A stretch of DNA of 64,000 nt from Volvox africanus. Lineage: Eukaryota > Chlorophyta > Chlorophyceae > Chlamydomonadales > Volvocaceae. The stretch is taken from the NCBI GenBank assembly GCA_030268105.1, contig BSDZ01000078.1, positions 7,077,501 to 7,141,500 on the forward strand. The letters run 5' to 3'. Below are positions 1 through 9,600 of this stretch, piece by piece (position 1 is the stretch's first letter; each line of letters opens with the position of its first letter). A model generated the notes under the pieces. It was not told the DNA's origin. It did not search any database and was given only the letters and a program-made list of their open reading frames with translations. A program made the position numbers and the translations under genes.

Positions 1-206
1 GCGTCCCTGTTGACCGCCATATGTAGCTTCACACGGCCAACCCGGGGGAGCAAACTTTTAAGCCGCGCGCTTGCTCGATCCTGCAATCCAAGCGAATCCA
101 CAGAACGACGTTGGTTGAATTCGGCCTTAATCAGGCATAGTAGAAGTATGGCACTCACTTGGAGCATGCAGGCAGACTGCCGTTGTCTCTTCAAAGTCGT
201 TTCCCC

Positions 207-257
207 CTGAAACCCTATCCTTAAGGCCCCTGAGAATGTCACACATGAGAATCTTAC
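207..257 (-). other. 51-nt spliceosomal intron, copy 1 of a repeated intron
   Basis: On the minus strand this stretch begins GTAAG and ends TTTCAG, with CGTTCAG immediately upstream and G downstream. It is 51 nt long, and the whole 60-bp block 205-264 is identical to 2700-2759. The following minus-strand sequence (206 down to about 160) is open and ends at a GTGAGT donor, consistent with a short exon. Nothing outside the 60 bp is shared between the two loci, so an ordinary gene duplication is an unlikely explanation. Confidence 0.65.
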
Positions 258-499
258 CTGAACGCCATAACTAACAAAACAAAGGATGCGATGGCTCAGT
301 CAGTGAGATCGTCCCGCGCGAACTGGTAGCAACCGAAGTCGCTTACTCTACTACTTCTCTGTTCTCGTACCTAGCACCGTCCTTGAACACCCAGACTATA
401 GGGAGCCTTTTGCTGCGTCACATGCCTGGAGTATTTCAAGATTTCGAGGTTCATAAGAAGTACCCTGGGGCTTGACCCCGAAGCCTGGGACATGCGCTT

Positions 500-1062
500 C
501 TAAAAGAACCCGAATTTTCTCTGCCACCAAATACCGCGGTATATATAAACGACCAAACCGTCCCTCGTGCCCAACATAATGCTTTTAAATAGGCAATGGC
601 CTTTGACTGTGCAGATTGTTTTATCCAAACCCCTACCTTTTTGCAACAACCAGCGCAATCTTGCACATACCTGGAAATCCGCTACTCGCATCAACGGCAC
701 GCCTCTCTCCTCCGCCATAAAGCTCGCTCCCACGCAGCCCCACGCCCCCGCCAGCCGCAAGTCCCCGCTTTGAACCCAAGTTGGGGGCGGGTTCTGCTTC
801 CCATTCCAGTCCAAGGCGCTGCCGGAGTCAAACTCGGTCCTGCTTATGATCGACTCTACCCCGGGTACCGATGCTGACACCCTGGTATGGTCAGCGTGAC
901 CAGATGTAGCCCCATCCTTACCACCAAACCCAACATCACCACTTCCGTTGTACAGAGCTGCCAGGAAGCGTTTCCACATCCCGTGACATCCATCACGGCG
1001 GTATCCGCCACAGATGGGACCTGACAGGTTACCATGCCGTGGGGGGATTCAGGTACACTCAC
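500..1062 (-). CDS. Coding-like region, unrecognised, probably several short exons
   Basis: A 159-codon minus-strand ORF (979 to 500) begins MWKRFLAALYNGSGDVGFGG and has a mixed, protein-like composition over its first 90 residues; the end is lower quality. The frame just upstream (1062 to about 970) is also protein-like and ends at an acceptor CTGGCAG at about 962. A GTAAGG donor and a CCAG acceptor (about 920 and 883) could remove a 40-nt intron. I do not recognise a family. Exon boundaries are uncertain and the true start is not visible. Confidence 0.3.
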
Positions 1063-1754
1063 ACTTAGGTAAAATACACTGTTGTGGGATCACAAAGCTT
1101 AGGAAGGCTTATGGTACACAAAGGATAACATCCCCAGGGACATTCAGTGGGGAAACATATCTTTTCGATCGTAATTCGCGCCAATATGTGCTTGTACGGC
1201 AGCTCCAACGCTATAACGCTATGATCATGCCTCCACGCCCTCCACGACGTTTCGGTAAAATCTGCCCAGCCATCCAACACTCCATCACATGCTTTCAAGT
1301 TATAAGGTATTACATCTAACCACTAACAACCACCGCAGAAGGCATACAGCCGCAGCGAACACGCAGAGGAAGCATGGGGCCTAAAGCCCCCATGCACCGT
1401 CCGTCCGCGTCAGGGCCTTCATGGCCAATCCACCAGGAAGCCAGGGACAGACAGCGCGACGTACCGTATCGCAGCAGGAGGCAGGGGGCCCCGGGAAGAT
1501 TAGGCGCCGGACGTGTAGCCGCTAGATCCCTCGTCATGTTGAATAACTGCCCTTCTCGCAACACTTCCAGTATCTAACTTGAACGTTTCTTAATCCATCA
1601 TCTCTTTTGCGTGGATGCCATGGAATGGGCAATGGAGGGTGGGCCTTCGTAAAACAATGGCGGGAGCGTACGTCGCGCTAGCATGCGAACAGCAGGATGA
1701 ATTCCCATCCAAAGCGACTCGCAGCCACAATAGCCCACAGAGGCGCGCACCCAT

Positions 1755-1817
1755 GCACACACACACGCACACACACACACACATGCACACACACACACAC
1801 ATGCACACGCACGCACC
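1755..1817. repeat. (CA)n microsatellite
   Basis: Interrupted CA dinucleotide tract with a few GCAC and ATGC interruptions. It lies just downstream of the minus-strand stop codon of the leucine-rich-repeat exon, in what would be the 3' UTR or intergenic DNA. Confidence 0.9.
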
Positions 1818-2013
1818 TACAGAACGGCGCCGCTTCCCTCAGCCCGCTCTGCGTCCTCCTCTTCCATCGCCAAGGTATCACTATCATTCGCCGACCGAAC
1901 GGTGGACCCCCCCGTAATCCCCCAGGATCCCTCAGAACCCCCCAGCGCGGGGGGCAGACTGGCCAGGCGGTTGAAGGAGAGGTTGAGCACACCCAGATGC
2001 TGGGGGGTGATGC
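1817..2013 (-). CDS. Terminal exon of a leucine-rich-repeat protein
   Basis: The minus-strand exon follows a pyrimidine-rich acceptor (CATCCTGCCCCGCAG) at 2014. It reads ITPQHLGVLNLSFNRLASLP, which fits the LxxLxLxxNxLxxLP leucine-rich-repeat consensus including the conserved Asn. The remainder (PALGGSEG...) is a hydrophilic tail with an acidic EEEDAERAE stretch ending at a TAG at 1817. LRR modules are protein-interaction scaffolds; the partner is unknown. Another LRR-like exon lies upstream at 2365-2485 on the same strand, so both probably belong to one gene. Confidence 0.6.
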
Positions 2014-2364
2014 CTGCGGGGCAGGATGGGAAAGGGTACCGCATACAGGTCCGAGGGATACGACTGTCATCATTCGGGCCTCAGGATGAGCGCTGATCGA
2101 AAGGAGGCACCTGTGTGTGTAGGATAGGGGGGTACATCACCCGTGGCCACTAACCTGGCAGTCCCTACCTTCCCCGGTGTTTCGGGGCACCCTCATCCAG
2201 TCTCCCATGCCGACTTCTCCGAAATCAGTGGTTTTCCCAGGTTCAGCACCCACCACCAGCATCCTGTGTGTGTGAATTTGTGGATGTGCCGCAGCAGGAG
2301 GATGAGGGTGCACATAATGGGGAGTGGCGGACCCCAAACTGCCAAAAGAAGAGACTTCTCTCAC

Positions 2365-2485
2365 CCTCTGCTAACGTCTCAATGTCGTTGCCGGACGCAT
2401 TAAATACCACCAGGCCATCCAGTTTGAGCACCTCGGCCGGTACGGAACTCCAGCCATTGTGCCACACATCCGCCACATAGACAGC
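2365..2485 (-). CDS. Internal exon with an LRR-like repeat
   Basis: A 121-nt minus-strand exon between acceptor CCCGTGCCAG and donor GTGAGA. It is open throughout: AVYVADVWHNGWSSVP, then AEVLKLDGLVVFNASGNDIETL. The LDGLVVFNASGNDIETL part fits an LRR unit (LxxLxxLxxSxNxIxxL). It ends in phase 1. A candidate next exon begins near 2265 after a CACACACAG acceptor (WVLNLGKPL, LRR-like), but I could not place its end. Together with 1817-2013 this suggests an LRR gene with one repeat per exon. Confidence 0.5.
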
Positions 2486-2560
2486 CTGGCACGGGCTGAG
2501 ACGGAAGAACGGTGGAGAAGAGGCTGAGAGTGAAACCCCGCTTTACCCTTCCCCACCCAC

Positions 2561-2584
2561 CCATTGTGTGTGTGTGTGTGTGTC
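2561..2584. repeat. (GT)n microsatellite followed by a G run
   Basis: A TGTGTG tract followed within a few bases by an uninterrupted run of G (about 2587-2596). It falls in a presumptive intron of the minus-strand LRR gene, where it would read as a (CA)n tract. Confidence 0.85.
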
Positions 2585-2701
2585 TCGGGGGGGGGGAAGA
2601 GAGGAGTAAGGGGGTTATGCGGCCCCGTGATCCAGTTCCTATCCCCGCAGTTCCCATACTCCTGCGCTTCCGGGCTTCACAACATGTACATGCATACAAC
2701 C

Positions 2702-2752
2702 CTGAAACCCTATCCTTAAGGCCCCTGAGAATGTCACACATGAGAATCTTAC
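2702..2752 (-). other. 51-nt spliceosomal intron, copy 2 of a repeated intron
   Basis: Minus-strand GTAAG...TTTCAG intron identical in all 51 positions to 207-257, with the same CGTTCAG in front. The upstream exon candidate (about 2916 to 2753, after a GTTGCAG acceptor) is open in one frame and protein-like. The exon after it starts GGTTGTATGCATG. Location inside a multi-exon region supports a real intron rather than a chance match. Confidence 0.65.
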
Positions 2753-2985
2753 CTGAACGTCCGCAACAACTTGTCGTACGGCTACGACGCTGCGTAAAAA
2801 TCCTGAAGTTCGTTGCCGCCGCTCGGCTGCTCACGGATGCAGTAGCGATAAGTGTACGCCAGCGCCGATACCCGGACAAGTAAGGGGGCCCAGGCACAAG
2901 GAGGAGATTGCCGACACTGCAACGTGACGTGAGCAAGAGATAAAGCACTCAGGATCCGCTGTCAAAGCGTACAGAAAGCCCTCAA

Positions 2986-3519
2986 CTAGCGTATGGCTAC
3001 CACTGACATCTCGGTATCATCGTCCGCGCTCGAAGCGGACCAGGGCTCCGTGTGGCTCACCAGGGCCTCCCCAAGGTTGTCCAGGGTGACACGACCGCCT
3101 GTGCGACGACGTCGACGTGGTCTCTCGCGCTCCCTCTGTTTCCGCTTCCGCTGGCCGGCTTCACCAGTCGCATTAGCGTCGTCTTGCGCGCATGCAGTGC
3201 TGTAATCGATTTTAACGATATATTGTTATTGCTCGCGTCCTCACCTCCATCCGGCGCCGCCAGTTGCTCCCGCTGCTGATCGGTTACCGCCAGCAGCGAA
3301 TTGTTTGCCTCACTGGCGCTATCGTTGCCTCCATCAGAGTACCGCCGTCGCTTGCGACCGAACATATCAGTGGACGTTGCTGCGGTCGATGCGTCTCGGC
3401 CGAAAACCGAAAACCGACTCACCGAACGCCAGGAAAAAACCGCTACCCTCGTCGTCATCGTCTTCCAACAGGACCCGTACATCGGGGGCTTCAAAAACCT
3501 CATCGTCGTTGCTGATCAT
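2986..3519 (-). CDS. Three-exon gene (or 5' part of one) with acidic N-terminus and basic stretch
   Basis: Exon 1 starts at ATG 3519 (MISNDDEVFEAPDVRVLLED, then DDDEGSGFFLAF) and ends at 3423 before a GTGAGT donor. The 43-nt intron 3380-3422 ends CGCAG. Exon 2 (3379-3245) continues in frame: ATSTDMFGRKRRRYSDGG and SLLAVTDQQREQLAAPDG. A second intron starts GTGAGG at 3244. With a CAG acceptor at 3200 the frame runs to a stop at 3057. With an AAG acceptor at 3183 it continues into QRKRKQRERERPRRRRRTGG (NLS-like) and GRVTLDNLGEALVSH, ending at TAG 2986. The second reading looks more protein-like, but the non-CAG acceptor is unusual. A strong donor (GTGAGC, about 3063) could also lead on into the exons near 2900, making this the 5' end of the LRR gene. 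Family not recognised; nuclear localisation is an inference. Confidence 0.5.
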
Positions 3520-3529
3520 GCACGGGACG

Positions 3530-4310
3530 GGTAGGAAAGAGAAAGAAGAGAACGAAAACGATATGGAACCCATAACGGGAGGTACCGCATGATAGCAGCA
3601 GGTTGTGAAGAAGGCAGGGTGTACAAATAATTCGGCGTGCGTGGGTGCATTCAGTTTAAAGTTTTCGTTTGGGTGGACGCATAGATGTGTGCGTGGTGGG
3701 TACCAGTGTGAACCACCTGCTACTACTCGCTGAATCGCAAGAGACTAAGTGGAACGCATCTAGCATTGCGTGAGAGACAGGGGAAAGGACAAGCGAGCGA
3801 TTACACGCTTATCACAAATGCTAACATCCATTTCCTTCATTGTAATTTACCCCATTATGGATAACACGCGTATCATATAATTCATGCTGTTAACTTCATT
3901 TTAAAATCAGAATTCCTGCGTGGTAAAGCCCCAACCGGCCCGACTCTTGATGGGCCTTATCTAGCGCTGCGTATCTATACATGCATGGCAGCCGAATATC
4001 TATACACTGCACTAAAAAGCGCCGCCCTCTTATCCATCCCAACTTACAGGTCACGAGGGACTTGGTTTGATGGCCCAGCTGCACCTCTGACCCCCCTCCT
4101 GGCGCCTCCTCCCCGCTGAGTGCCTCCTGAAGGGGGCGTGGGCATGATGGACATCACAACGTTGAAGTGGAGGGTGGCAGCTTAATATGATGGGCAGTTT
4201 AGTTCAGCCGTGGATCTTAGCCGCTTCCCTAAGAGGATGGGTCATGTCGGGCGTGCTTCCATGTCCGCCCTCAAATATCTCCCTTGTCCGTATTCCGATA
4301 TGCGAATCAG
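3530..4310. other. No gene supported
   Basis: Several short ORFs occur (for example 4084 to 3896 on the minus strand), but none has a recognisable motif, clear splice sites or convincing composition. AT-rich patches at about 3830-3900 and gene-end-like DNA suggest an intergenic spacer. Confidence 0.5.
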
Positions 4311-4319
4311 TCGGTGTTG

Positions 4320-4748
4320 TTATTCGGCGTCGTGTGCCATAGGCCTTATCCCTATGCGTGGTTTCCTGTAGGCCTTATTGCTCGTGTCCCCTTCGGTTTC
4401 CTCAAAATGCTCATGTGGGTCAGCAAGCCCTCCCTGACGCTTCAGCGGCTCAAGTAGAGCTCCAAATCGCCCAGATCTTCGATCTGACCCAGAACGTGGG
4501 ATGACATCATCATCATCATCATATCTGGGACCGTATCTTCCACCAAAGTAATGGCTTCCACCCTGCGAAACCAATGAACACACTGCCGGTGCTGGTCCAG
4601 TTGTGGTAAGGGCCATAAACAGCCATGCCAGGCGGCCCAAATGCCAGCGTGTCAAGGATGACAAATTACAATGCATACACATCGTCCTCCATCTGCCCAC
4701 TATCTGATTCCCCGATACCCACACGTCTACTTGCAACCTCACGGCCAC
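4320..4748 (-). CDS. Putative small secreted protein, unrecognised
   Basis: A minus-strand ORF of 142 codons. A better start is the internal Met at 4682 (or 4676): MHCNLSSLTRWHLGRLAWLF followed by MALTTTGPAPAVCS. This has the layout of a signal peptide: short basic n-region, hydrophobic core LAWLFMALTTT and small residues before a possible cleavage after AVC or nearby. The mature part is hydrophilic, with a Gly/Tyr/Asp-rich segment GGRYGPRYDDDDD followed by Arg- and Glu-rich sequence, ending HDAE and a stop at 4320. The Asp run corresponds to an ATC repeat at about 4506-4522. Role unknown; secretion is inferred only from the N-terminus. Confidence 0.45.
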   Translation of the reverse strand: MAVRLQVDVWVSGNQIVGRWRTMCMHCNLSSLTRWHLGRLAWLFMALTTTGPAPAVCSLVSQGGSHYFGGRYGPRYDDDDDVIPRSGSDRRSGRFGALLEPLKRQGGLADPHEHFEETEGDTSNKAYRKPRIGIRPMAHDAE

Positions 4749-4822
4749 TGCCCAAGCCGGCCAGAGGCGCCGAACTCTTATTTTTTCGCTAGGGCTCCCT
4801 CAATCAATTCCACTCCAGGGTG

Positions 4823-5011
4823 TTAAGGCCGACCCAGATGGAGATATGGGCGTCCGTGTGCTGAGGGTTTAGCCAGCCTGACGGATCGCCTGCTGTAAAG
4901 GCGAGCAGCACGCACCAATTGTTGGACATGACAACGAATGAAGCCGTCATACACGCTGCTGGCAAGCGCTAAATGGAATAACAAAAAGACGGGCCCATGC
5001 TGCCGGCACAC
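4823..5011 (-). CDS. Small ORF with hydrophobic N-terminus, weak
   Basis: A 62-codon minus-strand ORF starting MCRQHGPVFLLFHLALASSV, which resembles a signal peptide, followed by Arg/Leu-rich sequence. No splice or homology evidence supports it, and it could be a chance ORF or the first exon of the gene ending at 5085. Confidence 0.2.
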   Translation of the reverse strand: MCRQHGPVFLLFHLALASSVYDGFIRCHVQQLVRAARLYSRRSVRLAKPSAHGRPYLHLGRP

Positions 5012-5084
5012 AATTACATCCGTGTGCTGCCTTCAAAACGACTCAACGTCAAGGCGGGCCACTTTGCACGGAAACAACAGTGCG

Positions 5085-5261
5085 TTAGCGAGCAAGCTCA
5101 AGAGCTGCTGAATTTGGTGCATCACTCGAGTACGCTATGCCGGATGCATACATACATGCATAACCCACCCGGACGTAGCCGGGCGGACCGCACCGCAACT
5201 GGTGTTTATGAGGGTCCAAATATAAGTGACCCATTTTTGGGAGCGGGTGGTAGTTGCACAC
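5085..5261 (-). CDS. Probable terminal exon, unrecognised protein
   Basis: After a strong polypyrimidine acceptor (CTCTCCCCTTCTTGCCCAG, ending at 5262) the minus strand is open to a TAA at 5085. It reads VCNYHPLPKMGHLYLDPHKH, then QLRCGPPGYVRVGYACMY and an Ala/Ser-rich end. Composition is clearly protein-like: aromatic residues, two Cys and GPPGYVRVGY. A GTGGGT inside it could be an alternative donor. Upstream exons would lie at about 5270-5600, where a small exon-like GCAGCTTGGACAACTG block between CCCCCAG and GTAAGG is seen near 5540. Family not recognised. Confidence 0.4.
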   Translation of the reverse strand: MCNYHPLPKMGHLYLDPHKHQLRCGPPGYVRVGYACMYASGIAYSSDAPNSAALELAR

Positions 5262-5855
5262 CTGGGCAAGAAGGGGAGAGGGGATCAAGGACCGCGGGAG
5301 GCGCAAGACAGCGTGAGGAGGGAGGCCCCGGGTACAACCGTCGGCCGTGCATGTTTCCGCACTGAAGCAAACAGTTCTTTCTCTGCCCTCGGCAAACTAT
5401 TCCCAAAGTGGATGCAGGAGGCGTTCGCAGTTATCGCTTAGCTCAGCCGCGACGCAACCATATACCAAGGAGGAAAATGGACTTCTAAAAAGTAAAGAAT
5501 ATGCGTGGTGGCTTGACCCTTGAAGGATTCTCCTTACTTCAGTTGTCCAAGCTGCCTGGGGGTACGACGGTACGATTAACATTAGCGTTTGCCACAAAGA
5601 TGGAAAATGCCAAAACCAAGACGAGAAAATAATAATATCATTAATTCGTTTACAAAGAAAGTATGCATCATGCGAAGCTGGTGATAAAGCTCATAGCCTG
5701 AGACTTTCATGTCCATCACGCAAACCTATAAATGCTGAATACCTTATTGACCATTTCGATATGATAAATCAACTTCTGCTATTATAATACGAGTCATACA
5801 GCTTTTATATCTTTCCCATTTTAGACGCAGCTTGCTAACAGCACGGCGGACTAAG

Positions 5856-6252
5856 GCGTTTGGTGCCTAAGCGCCCTGGCTTCAGCATAATTACAAGAAA
5901 TCGAATATGAGTACCCCGGAAAGCTCTGATGAATCACTGAGGATGCCTCGCAATGTGTCCGCTACGAATGCTACGGCAACTGACATCACCGCGGATGATT
6001 GGAGTAGCTCAATCAGACATTAGAAGCAGTCATGCAAGAAGAGCGTGACAACATGAAGCGTTCAGGCAACATCAACAACTGCATGCAACATCAACTGCAA
6101 GGGTAAGGTCACTGTAATCCGTAAATTTATACGGGCAACTCTCACCTGCGCCTTGGTCGTCCTTTCAGTTATTGTTTACACTTTCCAGGCAGAAACCAGC
6201 AAATCCCTGTAACTCCTTCCTGCAAGACCTGAAACTCTTGATGGCCAATTAA
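5856..6252 (+). CDS. Candidate small multi-exon gene or 5' part of the repeat gene
   Basis: ATG at 5908 opens MSTPESSDESLRMPRN. A 66-nt intron (GTGTCC...AATCAG) would then join in phase 0 to TLEAVMQEERDNMKRSG and NINNCMQHQLQG, a Glu/Gln/Asn-rich, coiled-coil-like segment ending at a good donor GTAAGG (about 6100). The next acceptor TTTCCAG (about 6189) continues in frame with QKPANPCNSFLQDLKLLMAN and a TAA at 6250. The first donor is weak. The gene lies directly upstream of the repeat array on the same strand and its promoter-proximal DNA is duplicated at about 6310-6390, so it may be related to the start of the array gene. Function unknown. Confidence 0.35.
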
Positions 6253-6309
6253 CAGCAAGTTGTTTCACTTGGATTACAATTACACATGAAGCCAGTTGTT
6301 GTTTTCCAG

Positions 6310-6395
6310 TCTGGGTTATTTGCGCCTAAGGGCCCTACATTTAGTATAATTGCAACTAACCGAATACGGGTAAGCTGAAAAGGAAAGCTGACAAC
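6310..6395 (+). repeat. Diverged copy of the region around ATG 5908
   Basis: The stretch from ATTTGCGCCTAAGGGCCC to GAAAGCT matches about 5860-5930 with scattered substitutions and small gaps (TTTGGTGCCTAAGCGCCC to GAAAGCT). In this copy the start codon context ATATGAG has become ATACGGG and is directly followed by GTAAGC, which could act as a splice donor. The intron it would open ends at the CAG before 6463, where the first repeat exon begins. Confidence 0.5.
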
Positions 6396-6462
6396 CCAAA
6401 TACACTCAAGCGATGCTTTCAAGCATTAACCCATAGCCGCAGCTTGTTCTCATCAATTCAGG

Positions 6463-6681
6463 TCAGGAGGTGAAAACATCGGCCACTACGGAAACGACCA
6501 CCACGAACGCCACCGCCACCGCCGCCACCAACGCCACCAACGCCATAACCGCCATCACCGCTACCACCGCTACCGCCTTCACCACCGCCACCACGGCGAC
6601 CGACGCCAAGACCGCCAACATCGCCTCCATCGCCGCCGTACCGCCATGTCCGCCCCCACAGCCATCATGGCCACCAACGCT
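6463..6681 (+). CDS. First, diverged copy of repeat exon C (Thr/Ala-rich)
   Basis: After an acceptor TCAATTCAG the sequence is open through VKTSATTETTTTNATATAAT and NATNAITAITATTATAF into the shared TTATTATDAKTANIASIAAV and PPCPPPQPSWPPT segments. It ends in phase 2 at a GTAAGT donor at 6682. It lacks the spacer found in later units and has its own Thr/Asn-rich 5' half, so it looks like the founder or boundary copy. The start codon is not in this exon. Thr/Ala/Pro richness is mucin-like; O-glycosylated surface protein is an inference. Confidence 0.45.
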
Positions 6682-9600
6682 GTAAGTATCCTGGGGTATC
6701 TACGGGTAGTGCTCATTATTGGACCTTATACTGACATTTTTCGATTTGGCCTTTGCAGGCGGACACAACAGAGATACACCAATGAAATGAAAACAGGTAC
6801 GTAATAGTACGGGATTTAGTCTCAATGGTGGCACCTGCATTTTGATACCTTGCTCAACTGAGGGATAACATTAGGGTTAAGTATCGGTGCCGTACCTACT
6901 TCCCTCCCGATCACACTCCCTCCCTCCAGTGTGCCCTCCTTTTCCCCCTTCTCCCCCCCCCTCGTTGTCGGCGAGCTACGCCAACGGAATTGAAACGGGT
7001 ACGTCATTATACGGGATCGAGTCTGAATGGGAAAAATGGTATGTAGATACCTTCGCGACTGCCATCATGACAGCCACATGCACCGTCACCACGGCCACAT
7101 ACACCGTCACCGCTACCGCCTTCACCACCGCCACCACGGCGACCGACGCCAAGACCGCCAACACCGCCTCCATCGCCGCCGTACCGCCATGTCCGCCCCC
7201 ACAGCCATCATGGCCACCAACGCTGTAAGTATCCTGGGGTATCTACGGGTAGTGCTCATTATTGGACCTTATACTGACATTTTTCGATTTGGCCTTTGCA
7301 GGCGGACACAACAGAGATACACCAATGAAATGAAAACAGGTACGTAATAGTCCGGGATTTAATCTCAATGGTGGCACCTGCATTTTGATACCTTGCTCAA
7401 CTGAGGGATAACATTAGGGTTAAGTATCGGTGCCGTACCTACTTCCCTCCCGATCACACTCCCTCCCTCCAGTGTGCCCTCCTTTTCCCCCTTCTCCCCC
7501 CCCCTCGTTGTCGGCGAGCTACACCAACGGAATTGAAACGGGTACGTCATTATACGGGATCGAGTCTGAATGGGAAAAATGGTATGTAGATACCTTCGCG
7601 ACTGCCATCATGACAGCCACCATCGCCACCGCCCAATGTAGGTAGAAAGGGAGGGAGGGAGGGCGGGAGGGAGATTGGGTGGGCGGTCGGAAGGACGGAG
7701 GGAGGGAGGGAGAGAGGCCACCATTCCCACCATCGCCACCGCCGCCACCACGGCCACATACACCGTCACCGCTACCGCCTTCACCACCGCCACCACGGCG
7801 ACCGACGCCAAGACCGCCAACATCGCCTCCATCGCCGCCGTACCGCCATGTCCGCCCCCACAGCCATCATGGCCACCAACGCTGTAAGTATCCTGGGGTA
7901 TCTACGGGTAGTGCTCATTATTGGACCTTATACTGACATTTTTCGATTTGGCCTTTGCAGGCGGACACAACAGAGATACACCAATGAAATGAAAACAGGT
8001 ACGTAATAGTCCGGGATTTAATCTCAATGGTGGCACCTGCATTTTGATACCTTGCTCAACGGAGGGATAACATTAGGGTTAAGTATCGGTGCCGTACCTA
8101 CTTCCCTCCCGATCTCACTCCCTCCCTCCAGTGTGCCCTCCTTTTCCCCCTTCTCCCCCCCCCTCGTTGTCGGCGAGCTACACCAACGGAATTGAAACGG
8201 GTACGTCATTATACGGGATCGAGTCTGAATGGGAAAAAATGGTATGTAGATACCTTCGCGACTGCCATCATGACAGCCACATGCACCGTCACCACGGCCA
8301 CATGCACCGTCACCGCTACCGCCTTCACCACCGCCACCACGGCGACCGACGCCAAGACCGCCAACACCGCCTCCATCGCCGCCGTACCGCCATGTCCGCC
8401 CCCACAGCCATCATGGCCACCAACGCTGTAAGTATCCTGGGGTATCTACGGGTAGTGCTCATTATTGGACCTTATACTGACATTTTTCGATTTGGCCTTT
8501 GCAGGCGGACACAACAGAGATACACCAATGAAATGAAAACAGGTACGTAATAGTCCGGGATTTAATCTCAATGGTGGCACCTGCATTTTGATACCTTGCT
8601 CAACTGAGGGATAACATTAGGGTTAAGTATCGGTGCCGTACCTACTTCCCTCCCGATCTCACTCCCTCCCTCCCGTGTGCCCTCTCTTTCTCCCTCTCCC
8701 ACCCCCGTTGTCGGCGAGCTACGCCAACGGAATTGAAACGGGTACGTCATTATACGGGATCGAGTCTGAATGGGAAAAATGGTATGTAGATACCTTCGCG
8801 ACTGCCATCATGACAGCCACCATCGCCACCGCCCAATGTAGGTAGAAAGGGAGGGAGGGAGGGCGGGAGGGAGATTGGGTGGGCGGTCGGAAGGACGGAG
8901 GGAGGGAGGGAGAGAGGCCACCATTCCCACCATCGCCACCGCCGCCACCACGGCCACATACACCGTCACCGCTACCGCCTTCACCACCGCCACCACGGCG
9001 ACCGACGCCAAGACCGCCAACATCGCCTCCATCGCCGCCGTACCGCCATGTCCGCCCCCACAGCCATCATGGCCACCAACGCTGTAAGTATCCTGGGGTA
9101 TCTACGGGTAGTGCTCATTATTGGACCTTATACTGACATTTTTCGATTTGGCCTTTGCAGGCGGACACAACAGAGATACACCAATGAAATGAAAACAGGT
9201 ACGTAATAGTCCGGGATTTAGTCTCAATGGTGGCACCTGCATTTTGATACCTTGCTCAACTGAGGGATAACATTAGGGTTAAGTATCGGTGCCGTACCTA
9301 CTTCCCTCCCGATCTCACTCCCTCCCTCCCGTGTGCCCTCTCTTTCTCCCTCTCCCACCCCCGTTGTCGGCGAGCTACGCCAACGGAATTGAAACGGGTA
9401 CGTCATTATACGGGATCGAGTCTGAATGGGAAAAATGGTATGTAGATACCTTCGCGACTGCCATCATGACAGCCACATGCACCGTCACCACGGCCACATA
9501 CACCGTCACCGCTACCGCCTTCACCACCGCCACCACGGCGACCGACGCCAAGACCGCCAACACCGCCTCCATCGCCGCCGTACCGCCATGTCCGCCCCCA

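Noticed and set aside
1697..2089. Plus-strand ORF of 130 codons across the CA repeat
   Set aside because: Its length comes from the microsatellite (Thr/His codons), and it is antisense to the well-supported LRR exon.
6865..6880. Telomere-like ACATTAGGGTTAAG in each array I unit
   Set aside because: Only one TTAGGGTT-like motif per unit, with no tandem telomere repeat. It is part of the intron consensus.
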